From an uncultured Chitinophagaceae bacterium (GTDB taxonomy: Bacteria; Bacteroidota; Bacteroidia; Chitinophagales; Chitinophagaceae): DNA of 12,162 nucleotides. The stretch is taken from NCBI GenBank assembly GCA_946479005.1, contig CAMLEM010000015.1, forward strand, positions 1 to 12,162. Reading direction: 5' to 3'. Made by a program: the position numbers and the translations under genes. Below are positions 1 to 7,042 of the stretch, in pieces; position 1 is the stretch's first letter; every line of letters starts with the position of its first letter. The notes below the pieces were generated by a model. That model searched no databases and was not told the DNA's origin. It saw only the letters and a program-made list of their open reading frames with translations.

Positions 1-125
1 TGGTTTTCGGGGTTTTATCGGAAGGGCGAGGATCTGTTGTCTATTTCACGGATGATATTTTATTCCGGAGCTTCTGGGAGAACGGAAAACTGATGATGGC
101 CAATGCGGTATTTCTCGTAAAATGA
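1..125 (+). CDS. 3' end of a probable M14 zinc carboxypeptidase-like protein
   Basis: The first bases are open in the frame whose codons begin at base 3 and end at the TGA at 123-125, giving about 40 residues. The tail contains VVYFTDDILFRSFWENGKL followed by MMANAVFLVK. From memory of the family, this resembles the extreme C-terminus of large secreted M14-type peptidases of Bacteroidota, where an amidotransferase-like domain ends in a similar 'DD.LFR.FW.NGKL...NAVF' stretch. The catalytic region lies outside the window, so the assignment depends on this tail alone. The stop is only 22 bases before the next gene on the same strand, so it is probably the upstream member of the same operon. It could instead be another protein with the same C-terminal domain. 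Confidence 0.5.
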   Translation, partial: VFGVLSEGRGSVVYFTDDILFRSFWENGKLMMANAVFLVK

Positions 126-147
126 ACCGGACAATCATAAAAGACCA

Positions 148-2634
148 ATGAAAAAAATCTTACTCTTATTTTGCACGATCGCGTTTGCCGTTCACGGGAA
201 ATCCCAGGCGCCGGCCTCCTGGACCTCGGCCGAGATCTACCAGGCGCTGAAAAAGCTGAATGTGCTGGGATCCGTGCTTTATGTGGCTGCGCACCCTGAC
301 GATGAGAACACGCGCCTGATCGCCTATCTCTCGAAGGATAAACTGTATCGAACGGGTTATCTTTCGATGACTCGGGGCGATGGGGGGCAAAATCTCATAG
401 GAGAGGAGCAAGGCATTGAACTCGGTTTGATCCGCACCCAGGAACTGCTCGCCGCAAGGAGGATCGACGGGGGGGAGCAATTCTTTACAAGGGCGTATGA
501 TTTCGGCTATTCAAAAAATCCCACCGAGACCTTTCAAAAATGGGATAAGGAAAAAATCCTGAGCGATGTGGTTTGGGTGATCCGGAAATTCCAGCCCGAT
601 GTAATCATTACACGCTTTCCTTCAACAGGGGAAGGAGGTCACGGCCATCATACTGCTTCAGCCATCCTGGCAAATGAAGCATTCGAGGCAGCGGCGAACC
701 CGGCCCGTTTCCCGGAGCAATTAGGAATGGTAGCGGTTTGGCAGGCAAAAAGGGTTTTATGGAATGGCTTCAACTTCGGGGGCACCAATACCACGAGAGA
801 GGACCAGTTCAAGTTTGATGTGGGCGGGTTCAATCCCCTGCTTGGAAAGAGTTACGGGGAGATCGCGGCGGAGAGCCGGAGCCAGCATAAAAGCCAGGGA
901 TTTGGCGTTCCCGCAGGCCGGGGCGAAGCCCTTGAATATTTCGTCACCGTCAGGGGACCAGAACCGAAGGCAGACCTGATGGATGGGATCGATCTCAGCT
1001 GGAGCCGGTTGCCCGGCGGGGAAGGAATATCGAAAAATGTGGATGAGATCGTGGCCGCGTATGATTTTTTTCACCCCGAAAGATCCGTGCCTGCCCTCGT
1101 GAAGCTGTACGCGCAGATCAGTGAACTCTCTCCTTCCGAATGGCGTAATAAAAAGCTCGAAGAAGTCACCCGGCTCATTGAACAGGCCAGCGGGCTGTTC
1201 GCTGATGTTACGAGTGCCGCTCAATTCGCCGTACAAACGGATTCGATCAGGTTAAACTTCAGTTTCAATAATCGCGCAGGCATTCCCGTTAGCATCAAAA
1301 GGATCCAGGTTTCAAATGGACTGGATACGGTTTTGTCCCAGGCACTGGTAAAAAATAAGAACCTTAATTTTTCCAAAACATTCTATGTTCCGCTAAATAC
1401 ACCGTTGACCCAGCCTTATTGGCTGGAGGAGAAAATGAAAGAGGGTTATTACGAGGTGAAGGATCAGCACCGGATCGGGACTCCTGACGTACAGCCTTCT
1501 TTTATCGCCCGCCTTTGGTTAAACTTCGAAGGCGTGGATATTCCCATTGACAAGATCGTGAGATACCGGTTCACCGATCCGGTGAGGGGAGAACTATATG
1601 AACCACTGGTGGTCATCCCCCCTGTGCTGGTCTCCCCTGACGAAAAAGTGAAGCTTTCCATTGGCGATGAAAATATAAAAGGTTCCGTCAGGCTGCAGGG
1701 AAGAAAGAATGGTATAAAGGGCAAGCTGGAGGTTACTGCCATAGAAGGCGCCAAACCCTTCTCACTGGTTCTAGGCACGGATAAATTCAGTCTCCCTGAA
1801 AGAAATGTGGTAACTGAGCTGGGGTATGTGATCCGCTCGGAAAAAGATGCCGAATACAGCCTTGCAGCCACGCTTGATGAGAAAAATTATTTTGGAAAGG
1901 AGCTCAACGAGGTGAAATACGACCACGTACCCTACATCAATTATTTCACGGAAGCCCGGGTGCAAACAAGGAAGATCGACCTGGAGATCTACGGGAAAAA
2001 GATCGCCTACATACCCGGGGCCGGAGATAAGGTGCTGGAAGCGCTCGAGCAGATGGGTTATGAAGTGAACAGGCTCACGGAAAAAGAACTGGAGCGGAAC
2101 AGCCTCGACAAGTTTGACGCCATCATCACGGGTGTCAGGGCCTACAATACCAACGACTGGCTGAACAAGCATTATGACAAGCTGATGAAATACGTGCACG
2201 AGGGAGGAAATCTCATTGTGCAATACAATACCAGCAACCAGATCGGCCCGGTAAGGGCGAAGATCGGACCGTATGCATTCAATATTTCGCGGACCCGGGT
2301 GACCGATGAAGAGGCGCCGGTGACCATACTAAAACCCGAACATCCTGTATTCAATTTTCCGAACAAGATCACGACAGAGGATTTTTCCGGTTGGATACAG
2401 GAAAGAAGCATTTACCACGCCAGTGCCTGGGACAGCACCAAATTCGAGACGGTGCTTGCAATGAACGATCCCGGGGAAAAAGCGGATGCGGGAAGCCTGG
2501 TGATCGCAAAATACGGGAAAGGTTATTTCACATATACAGGACTGGTCTTCTTCAGGCAATTGCCCGCGGGCGTGCCTGGCGCTTATCGTTTACTGGCAAA
2601 CCTGATCGGCTTAAACAGGAAGAAAGGTTTTTGA
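148..2634 (+). CDS. Secreted PIG-L family deacetylase with C-terminal amidotransferase-like domain
   Basis: An 828-residue protein with an N-terminal signal peptide (hydrophobic about 4-16, likely cleaved near SQA at 19-21). The PIG-L/LmbE zinc hydrolase domain covers about 40-310. It has the zinc and catalytic motif AHPDDE (48-53), the family-like segment MTRGDGGQNLIG (74-85), and the second zinc motif GGHGHHTA (163-170), so the metal site looks intact. Such enzymes remove acyl groups from N-acetylated sugars or related amides. The middle, about 360-600, is beta-rich and not recognised. The C-terminus, about 610-826, looks like a class I amidotransferase/ThuA-like fold (IAYIPGAGD, a DAIITGVRAYN strand, GGNLIVQYN, and YGKGYFTYTG near the end), with no obvious catalytic Cys-His-Glu triad. 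At 828 aa it is much longer than stand-alone PIG-L enzymes (about 220-300 aa). The stop shares one base with the next start. The substrate is unknown; location is probably periplasmic or outer-surface. Confidence 0.88.
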   Translation: MKKILLLFCTIAFAVHGKSQAPASWTSAEIYQALKKLNVLGSVLYVAAHPDDENTRLIAYLSKDKLYRTGYLSMTRGDGGQNLIGEEQGIELGLIRTQELLAARRIDGGEQFFTRAYDFGYSKNPTETFQKWDKEKILSDVVWVIRKFQPDVIITRFPSTGEGGHGHHTASAILANEAFEAAANPARFPEQLGMVAVWQAKRVLWNGFNFGGTNTTREDQFKFDVGGFNPLLGKSYGEIAAESRSQHKSQGFGVPAGRGEALEYFVTVRGPEPKADLMDGIDLSWSRLPGGEGISKNVDEIVAAYDFFHPERSVPALVKLYAQISELSPSEWRNKKLEEVTRLIEQASGLFADVTSAAQFAVQTDSIRLNFSFNNRAGIPVSIKRIQVSNGLDTVLSQALVKNKNLNFSKTFYVPLNTPLTQPYWLEEKMKEGYYEVKDQHRIGTPDVQPSFIARLWLNFEGVDIPIDKIVRYRFTDPVRGELYEPLVVIPPVLVSPDEKVKLSIGDENIKGSVRLQGRKNGIKGKLEVTAIEGAKPFSLVLGTDKFSLPERNVVTELGYVIRSEKDAEYSLAATLDEKNYFGKELNEVKYDHVPYINYFTEARVQTRKIDLEIYGKKIAYIPGAGDKVLEALEQMGYEVNRLTEKELERNSLDKFDAIITGVRAYNTNDWLNKHYDKLMKYVHEGGNLIVQYNTSNQIGPVRAKIGPYAFNISRTRVTDEEAPVTILKPEHPVFNFPNKITTEDFSGWIQERSIYHASAWDSTKFETVLAMNDPGEKADAGSLVIAKYGKGYFTYTGLVFFRQLPAGVPGAYRLLANLIGLNRKKGF

Positions 2635-2810
2635 TGGAAAGAGAAACAAAGCCCAGTATGCGCAGAGCTGAGATGGCCTTCGTATTTGCCATCGTGCTGG
2701 GACTGATCCTGGGAATTTTCATAAAGAAGATCCGTGTGGGTATGTTGATCGGCGTGGTGATCGGTGTATTGATCCTGATGACCGGATGGCTGCGCACAAC
2801 CCGAAAATAA
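2634..2810 (+). CDS. Small two-span membrane protein, 58 aa
   Basis: Translation starts at an ATG that overlaps the preceding stop (TGATG), a typical sign of translational coupling, and ends at a TAA at 2808-2810. The 58-residue product has a short basic/acidic head (MERETKPSMRRAE), a hydrophobic helix at about 14-29, a two-lysine turn (KKIR), a second Gly/Val/Ile-rich helix at about 35-51, and a basic tail (WLRTTRK). The pattern fits a hairpin inner-membrane protein. I do not recognise a named family. Its place between the deacetylase and the symporter, with overlapping or near-zero spacing, suggests a role tied to the transporter or its insertion. A longer reading from an upstream in-frame ATG would run inside the deacetylase gene, so the coupled start is preferred. 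Confidence 0.72.
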   Translation: MERETKPSMRRAEMAFVFAIVLGLILGIFIKKIRVGMLIGVVIGVLILMTGWLRTTRK

Positions 2811-2816
2811 TAAGCG

Positions 2817-2939
2817 ATGGAAAAAGAAGAGGATAAAGCCCCCTTGTTCAGATCCTGGAACGGTTGGTACCTGTTGCTGATCGCTTTCCTGGTGCTGCTT
2901 ATCCTGCTTTTCTCCTTATTCACTAAAAAATTTCAATAG
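2817..2939 (+). CDS. Single-span membrane microprotein, 40 aa
   Basis: ATG at 2817 to TAG at 2937-2939 encodes 40 residues: an acidic head (MEKEEDKAPLF), a conserved-looking RSWNGWYLL segment, one Leu-rich transmembrane helix (about 17-35) and a short basic tail (TKKFQ). It begins 6 bases after the previous stop and ends 5 bases before the symporter start. From memory, short proteins with a 'PLF.SWN.WY' motif ahead of a single helix sit directly upstream of sodium:solute symporters in many Bacteroidota, like the small accessory subunits known for some secondary transporters. I therefore infer a small symporter partner. It is easily missed by annotation because of its length. Confidence 0.7.
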   Translation: MEKEEDKAPLFRSWNGWYLLLIAFLVLLILLFSLFTKKFQ

Positions 2940-2944
2940 CGGGT

Positions 2945-4666
2945 ATGAGCAACATCGACTGGATCGTACTGATCATAACCCTGCTGACCATCATCACTTA
3001 TGGCCTGTACAAGAGTCGTGTTTCGCATAATCTCGACGGGTATTTCCTGAGCAACCGAAGTCTTCCCTGGGGACTGGTCTTATTGAGCATAATGGGAACC
3101 CAGGCCAGCGCCATCACTTTTATTTCCGCCCCGGGACAGGCTTATACGGATGGAATGAGATTCGTGCAGTATTATTTCGGCATCCCGCTGGCGATGATCG
3201 TGATCTGCATTTTTTTCGTTCCCATCTTCAGCAGGCTCAAAGTCTATACGGCCTACGAGTATCTTGAGAACCGATTCAATGGAAAGACGAGAACGCTTAC
3301 CTCCCTGCTTTTCCTATTGCAGCGGGGGGTATCAACAGGCATAAGCGTTTTCGCCCCTTCGATCATCCTCTCGTCGCTGCTTGGATGGAATATCTATTGG
3401 ACCAACCTCTTTATGGGTGGCCTCCTGATCATCTATACAATGAGCGGAGGTGCCAAAGCCGTCGCCTACACACAGCAATTACAATTGATCATCATCTTTA
3501 CCGGGATGTTCCTGGCAGCCTGGATGGTGGTACGTTTGTTACCGGCAGGAGTAGGATTCACAGATGCGCTCGAAGTGAGCGGGAAACTGGGAAAACTAAA
3601 CGTCATCACTACCGGCACCGAGAAAACCGGAAGTTTCGACTGGGGTGACAAATACAATATATTCAGCGGGATCATTGGCGGTTTCTTTCTCGCGCTTTCC
3701 TATTTCGGAGCGGATCAGAGCCAGGTGGGGCGATATCTCACCGCGAAAAATCTACGCCAGAGCCGGCTGGGGTTGCTGATGAACGGATTTGTAAAGGTGC
3801 CGATGCAATTCGCCATTCTCCTGGTAGGTACCCTGGTCTTTACTTTCTATCAATTCAATAAAGCACCGATCTTCTTTAACGAGGTGCAGGTGAATAAGAT
3901 CATCAAATCACCCCTCCGGGATTCTTTCCTGCTGGCAGAATCCAGTTATGAAAAGATAACAGGGCAAAAGAAGGAAGTGGTGTTGAAATTTGTTCAAAGC
4001 CCTGGTGGCTTTGAACAGGCTGCCACTGTGACTGAATTAAGGAGCCTGCAGAAAAGTTCTGATAGCATCAGGAGTAAGGTGAAATCCTGGATCAACTCGA
4101 GCACCGTGAAAGGAGATGGCAACGACACCAATTACATCTTCCTGCGGTTCGTGGTGGACAACCTCCCTGTTGGACTGGTGGGTTTACTTATTGCCATCAT
4201 CTTCCTCGCTTCCTGGGGAAGCATTGCCGCGGCCATCAACTCCCTGGCATCCTGTACGATGGTGGATTTTCACCGGAGACTAAGAACAAAAAAAGAAAGC
4301 GGCGAAGACGAGTACCGGCTTTCAAAATGGTACACGCTGGGATGGGGCATATTCTGCATTATTGTGGCTATGTACACTTATAATATGGGCAACAGCCTGA
4401 TCGAAACGGTGAATGAACTGGGTTCGCTGTTTTATGGCTCCATCCTCGGTGTTTTCCTCGTGGCCTTCTTTATGAAGAGGATCAGCAATGGGAATGTTGT
4501 TTTCTATGCAGCCCTCAGTACGCAGGTTCTGGTACTGGTGATCTACATCCTATCCAAAACGAAAGTGTTGGGATTGGGATTCCTCTGGCTTAACCCGATT
4601 GGGGCTCTTGGCGTGGTCTTTGTTACGATCCTTTATACCCGGGTTGTAAAAGGACTTTATCGGTAG
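2945..4666 (+). CDS. Sodium:solute symporter (SSS family)
   Basis: A 573-residue polytopic inner-membrane protein of the SSS (sodium:solute symporter, LeuT-fold) family. Evidence is the N-terminal first helix (about 5-22) followed by YFLSNRSLPW (33-42), the TM2-like stretch SIMGTQASAITFISAPG (48-64), the family signature around SGGAKAVAYTQQLQ (167-180), SYFGADQSQVGRYL (252-265), and the conserved TM8-equivalent helix ASWGSIAAAINSLAS (422-436). These regions usually line the sodium and substrate sites. The length is within the normal range of about 500-600 aa. An unusually large hydrophilic loop lies at about 305-398 between two helices. It is the last gene of the + strand run and is followed by a 31-bp hairpin region. 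It probably imports a product of the upstream secreted hydrolases. Substrate (sugar, amino sugar, sialic acid or other acid) cannot be assigned from the sequence. Confidence 0.93.
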   Translation: MSNIDWIVLIITLLTIITYGLYKSRVSHNLDGYFLSNRSLPWGLVLLSIMGTQASAITFISAPGQAYTDGMRFVQYYFGIPLAMIVICIFFVPIFSRLKVYTAYEYLENRFNGKTRTLTSLLFLLQRGVSTGISVFAPSIILSSLLGWNIYWTNLFMGGLLIIYTMSGGAKAVAYTQQLQLIIIFTGMFLAAWMVVRLLPAGVGFTDALEVSGKLGKLNVITTGTEKTGSFDWGDKYNIFSGIIGGFFLALSYFGADQSQVGRYLTAKNLRQSRLGLLMNGFVKVPMQFAILLVGTLVFTFYQFNKAPIFFNEVQVNKIIKSPLRDSFLLAESSYEKITGQKKEVVLKFVQSPGGFEQAATVTELRSLQKSSDSIRSKVKSWINSSTVKGDGNDTNYIFLRFVVDNLPVGLVGLLIAIIFLASWGSIAAAINSLASCTMVDFHRRLRTKKESGEDEYRLSKWYTLGWGIFCIIVAMYTYNMGNSLIETVNELGSLFYGSILGVFLVAFFMKRISNGNVVFYAALSTQVLVLVIYILSKTKVLGLGFLWLNPIGALGVVFVTILYTRVVKGLYR

Positions 4667-4677
4667 ATTCAAATACA

Positions 4678-4802
4678 ATGGAACACGGATGGCGCGGATG
4701 ACACGGATTTAAACCGATTTGCTTTTCAAAGGCGAGGCAATGCCCAATTTTTCGGAAAAAGATCCGTGAATATCCGTGTCATCCGTGCCATCCGTGTTCC
4801 AT
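4678..4802. repeat. Long inverted repeat made of ATCCGTG/CACGGAT units
   Basis: The arms 4678-4708 and 4772-4802 are complementary over 31 positions with a single exception: G4694 opposite T4786, which would still form a G-U pair in + strand RNA. Both arms are themselves built from short units. The right arm has ATCCGTG at 4762, 4772, 4781 and 4790 (spacing 10, 9, 9), and the left arm has the complementary CGGAT units. The 63-base centre has no obvious reading frame. The element lies between convergent genes, just after the symporter stop. It could stabilise or terminate the symporter mRNA, or be a copy of a dispersed intergenic repeat family. No target-site duplication is visible at its ends. 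Confidence 0.85.
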
Positions 4803-4830
4803 AAAAAAGGCCGCCCTTCAGGCAGCCTTT
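4803..4830 (-). terminator. Rho-independent terminator of the sigma/anti-sigma/DUF2911 operon
   Basis: AAAGGC (4806-4811) pairs with GCCTTT (4825-4830), and GCC (4813-4815) with GGC (4821-4823), with one internal mismatch (C4812/A4824) and a five-base loop. Read on the minus strand, the stem is followed directly by a run of six T (4808-4803), the classic intrinsic terminator layout. It lies 31 bases after the DUF2911 stop. On the plus strand the tail is AT-rich but less regular, so it may act weakly in both directions. Confidence 0.85.
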
Positions 4831-4861
4831 AAATTATTAACGGCGGACAAACTTTTCGTCT

Positions 4862-5698
4862 TTACTTATCCAGTTCCGCGAGTAATTTATCATTCAGCGC
4901 CACATAATCATCATTCTTCGCAGTTTTCGCGAGGTCTTTTGATTTGTTGGCTGCTGCCCTGGCTTCTTCTTTCTTTCCGAGTTTTGCCAGGGCATTCGCG
5001 CGCTGGTGGTGGATCCAGAATGCATTGGGCTGGATCTCCACGGCTTTATCGAACCAGGTCAAAGCCTGGTTAAGGTCCTTGCCATTATCCATATAGTACA
5101 TAGCAGCCGCGAAATAAGGGCGGTTATCCTTATTCATCATCTGGTCGATCTGTGCCATCACCTTGGTCTCTACGTCAACCGAGATCGGGAGGGAAACCCT
5201 GGTGCGGTCCCACATAATGTTCAGGTTGGCTGAATTGGATTTAACATCGGCGAATTGCATTGTGAAGGTTTCCACCGGGGCATCCAGCGAGGCCGCCTTT
5301 GCTTCCACGCGTACCACATCCTGGTCTTCTTTGTATGCCGCAGGGCTGGTTACGTCCAGCTGCTTGGTGATAATGATGGTCCAGTTGTTTTTCTCGGGAA
5401 TGGTAACCAGTCCGTATTTGCCTGCGGGAATTTTTTTACCCCCAATCATCACTTCTTCGCCAAAACTAATGGTAGTGGCATTATTCGCACCGGTTCTCCA
5501 GACCTTTCCGAAAGGAACCAGGTCACCAAAGATCTTCCTGCCCTTCATTCCGGGGCGGGAGTAGGAGAGTTCTACATTCGAAAGTCCCAGGTCCTGTTTG
5601 ATGGTTTGGGTGGGGCTGGGCGCCGGGGTTCTTAGTTGTTGGGCATCCGCCGTGCTGAACATAAATGCGGCTGCGATAAGGAATACAAGCTTTCTCAT
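4862..5698 (-). CDS. Secreted DUF2911 protein with C-terminal TPR-like helices
   Basis: A 278-residue protein with a signal peptide (MRKLVFLIAAAFMFSTADA, likely cleavage after residue 19). The DUF2911 domain covers about 30-175 and is identified by its hallmark run YSRPGMKGRKIFGDLVPFGK (46-65) continuing into VWRTGANNATTISF, plus IPAGKYGLVTIP (90-101). A C-terminal helical region (about 190-258) contains a TPR-like repeat (ALTWFDKAVEIQPNAFWIHH, 212-231, then ANALAKLGKKEEARA). The function of DUF2911 is not established. It lies 36 bases downstream of the anti-sigma-like gene on the same strand and ends at the terminator at 4803-4830, so it is probably the last gene of the sigma operon, though the gap could hold a separate promoter. 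Likely periplasmic. Confidence 0.9.
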   Translation of the reverse strand: MRKLVFLIAAAFMFSTADAQQLRTPAPSPTQTIKQDLGLSNVELSYSRPGMKGRKIFGDLVPFGKVWRTGANNATTISFGEEVMIGGKKIPAGKYGLVTIPEKNNWTIIITKQLDVTSPAAYKEDQDVVRVEAKAASLDAPVETFTMQFADVKSNSANLNIMWDRTRVSLPISVDVETKVMAQIDQMMNKDNRPYFAAAMYYMDNGKDLNQALTWFDKAVEIQPNAFWIHHQRANALAKLGKKEEARAAANKSKDLAKTAKNDDYVALNDKLLAELDK

Positions 5699-5734
5699 TG
5701 TTTCGTGTTTTAGGAAGACGAAGGTAGGGAAAGC

Positions 5735-7042
5735 CTAGAAAGCGACGGTCACACGGGTGCGCTTTTTGGTAGTTCGCTTCCATTTGGGCCCTTCCCTGAT
5801 GAGGCGAATGGCTTCCTGGTCGCAGCTTTTACAGAGTGATCTTTCGATCCGGAACTGGACGGGTTCACCCTGTTTATTCACTTCAAAGGATACTTCAACC
5901 TCCCGGGGAGCGCTGGGCCGGGTTTCAAATTCTACCGGAACCTGGAGATTGTTCGCGAGGTAAACATCATAATTCTCCCAACCGTCAGCAGGCTCAGGTT
6001 CTTCCACCTTGAGATGATCATCCCGCTGCCTGCGAAGCGCGTTGGAGTTGCTGCGGCTGATCAGCGTTTGCGCAACACCGTCCACGTTGTCTTCCATTAC
6101 AATGGTATTATTGGGGGCCGCGGCAGTCAGCTTTTGGGAATTGACATCATATCCTACTGACCTCACCTGCACATCCAGCACGGAATCCGGTGAGGTGAGT
6201 ACAAAATTTCCTGATACATCGGTATAGGTGCCCACGTTATCGCGGGTGTTCGTAACGTTGGCAAATGGAAGTCCGCGATTGTTTTCATCGGTCACACGGC
6301 CGCGGAATGTATTTACCGGCTGTACGGCGGAATATTTTTTCTCGGCCCGGGCTTTTGTCATCGCCTGCCGGTTTTTCACTTTATCCGCTTCGGTGACCGC
6401 CAGTTCTTCTCCTTCCGAAGCATTTTTCGCAAGATCCTTTTGTTCTTCCTTTCTGTCCGGGGCTACTTTTATATCATTGGTAACAGGGGGTATTGCTGCT
6501 GTTTCAGAGGGAGGCTCAACGCTACGGGGCTGTTCCGTCACTGCTCCTTTCCCCGCCTCGTTCCTGGCAGGTGCCGGCGAGACGGAGGTATCGCTGACCC
6601 TGCTACCTGCATCAACGGTTCCTGCCTGTTCATTTATTTCGGTAATGCTGTCGCTCACCCTATTCTGATCTTCAGCCCCGGCAGGAGTATTTGTTTGGGC
6701 GATCTCATTTTCTTTTTTATTGAAAAGAAGCTGGCTGGCCAGAATGCCCCCACCCACCAGCACAACTATGATGGCCGCCACGCGCATCCACGGAAAACCT
6801 TCTTTTTTCCGGGTGATGGGAACCAGCCTGGCTTGTCCCACCCGTTCCTCGAGCCTGTTATGGAGATCCGCCATCTCAGCGGAAAAATCAGTGGAATGCA
6901 CATAACCTTCGATCGCTTCCGCGAGGAAAGGATCGTCCAGCGCCGCTTTTTCCAAAGCGTGACGCTCCGTGGAATTCATCTGACCACGATGATACCTTTC
7001 GATATCCGCCGCGGTGTATATATGTTTATTGTCTGCCGACAT
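5735..7042 (-). CDS. Membrane anti-sigma-like protein with carboxypeptidase-regulatory-like and TonB C-terminal-like domains
   Basis: A 435-residue protein. The N-terminal 1-80 is cytosolic and helical, with the pattern YTAADIERYHRGQMNSTERH (9-28) and DPFLAEAIEGY (37-47), as in zinc-less anti-sigma factors of Bacteroidota. One transmembrane helix follows at about 86-107. A low-complexity linker rich in Pro, Ala, Glu and Lys spans about 110-240. A carboxypeptidase-regulatory-like beta domain lies at about 245-317 (FRGRVTDENNRGLPFANV, then GTYTDVSGNFVLTS). The C-terminal about 355-435 resembles the TonB C-terminal domain (EVEVSFEVNKQGEPVQFRI, CDQEAIRLIREGPKW). Its start lies inside the sigma gene, overlapping by 17 bases, consistent with coupled synthesis of a sigma factor and its membrane partner. 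It probably holds the sigma factor at the membrane and senses the envelope through its periplasmic part. Anti-sigma activity is inferred from position and architecture. Confidence 0.85.
   Translation of the reverse strand: MSADNKHIYTAADIERYHRGQMNSTERHALEKAALDDPFLAEAIEGYVHSTDFSAEMADLHNRLEERVGQARLVPITRKKEGFPWMRVAAIIVVLVGGGILASQLLFNKKENEIAQTNTPAGAEDQNRVSDSITEINEQAGTVDAGSRVSDTSVSPAPARNEAGKGAVTEQPRSVEPPSETAAIPPVTNDIKVAPDRKEEQKDLAKNASEGEELAVTEADKVKNRQAMTKARAEKKYSAVQPVNTFRGRVTDENNRGLPFANVTNTRDNVGTYTDVSGNFVLTSPDSVLDVQVRSVGYDVNSQKLTAAAPNNTIVMEDNVDGVAQTLISRSNSNALRRQRDDHLKVEEPEPADGWENYDVYLANNLQVPVEFETRPSAPREVEVSFEVNKQGEPVQFRIERSLCKSCDQEAIRLIREGPKWKRTTKKRTRVTVAF

Noticed and set aside
757..1236. A 159-codon open frame on the - strand within the deacetylase gene
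   Set aside because: Shadow frame of the 828-residue deacetylase; no family features and no start context.
4678..4802. CRISPR array
   Set aside because: The repeated unit is 7-9 bases with almost no spacer and the two halves are in opposite orientation, so this is an inverted repeat and not a repeat-spacer array.
4678..4802. Insertion sequence remnant or MITE with target-site duplication
   Set aside because: No direct repeat is visible at the two ends and there is no transposase fragment in the centre; kept only as an inverted repeat.
5735..7042. Genuine TonB energy transducer
   Set aside because: It has a sizeable cytosolic head before the membrane helix, an extra beta domain, and overlaps a sigma gene with no ExbB or ExbD neighbours; an anti-sigma-type role fits better.
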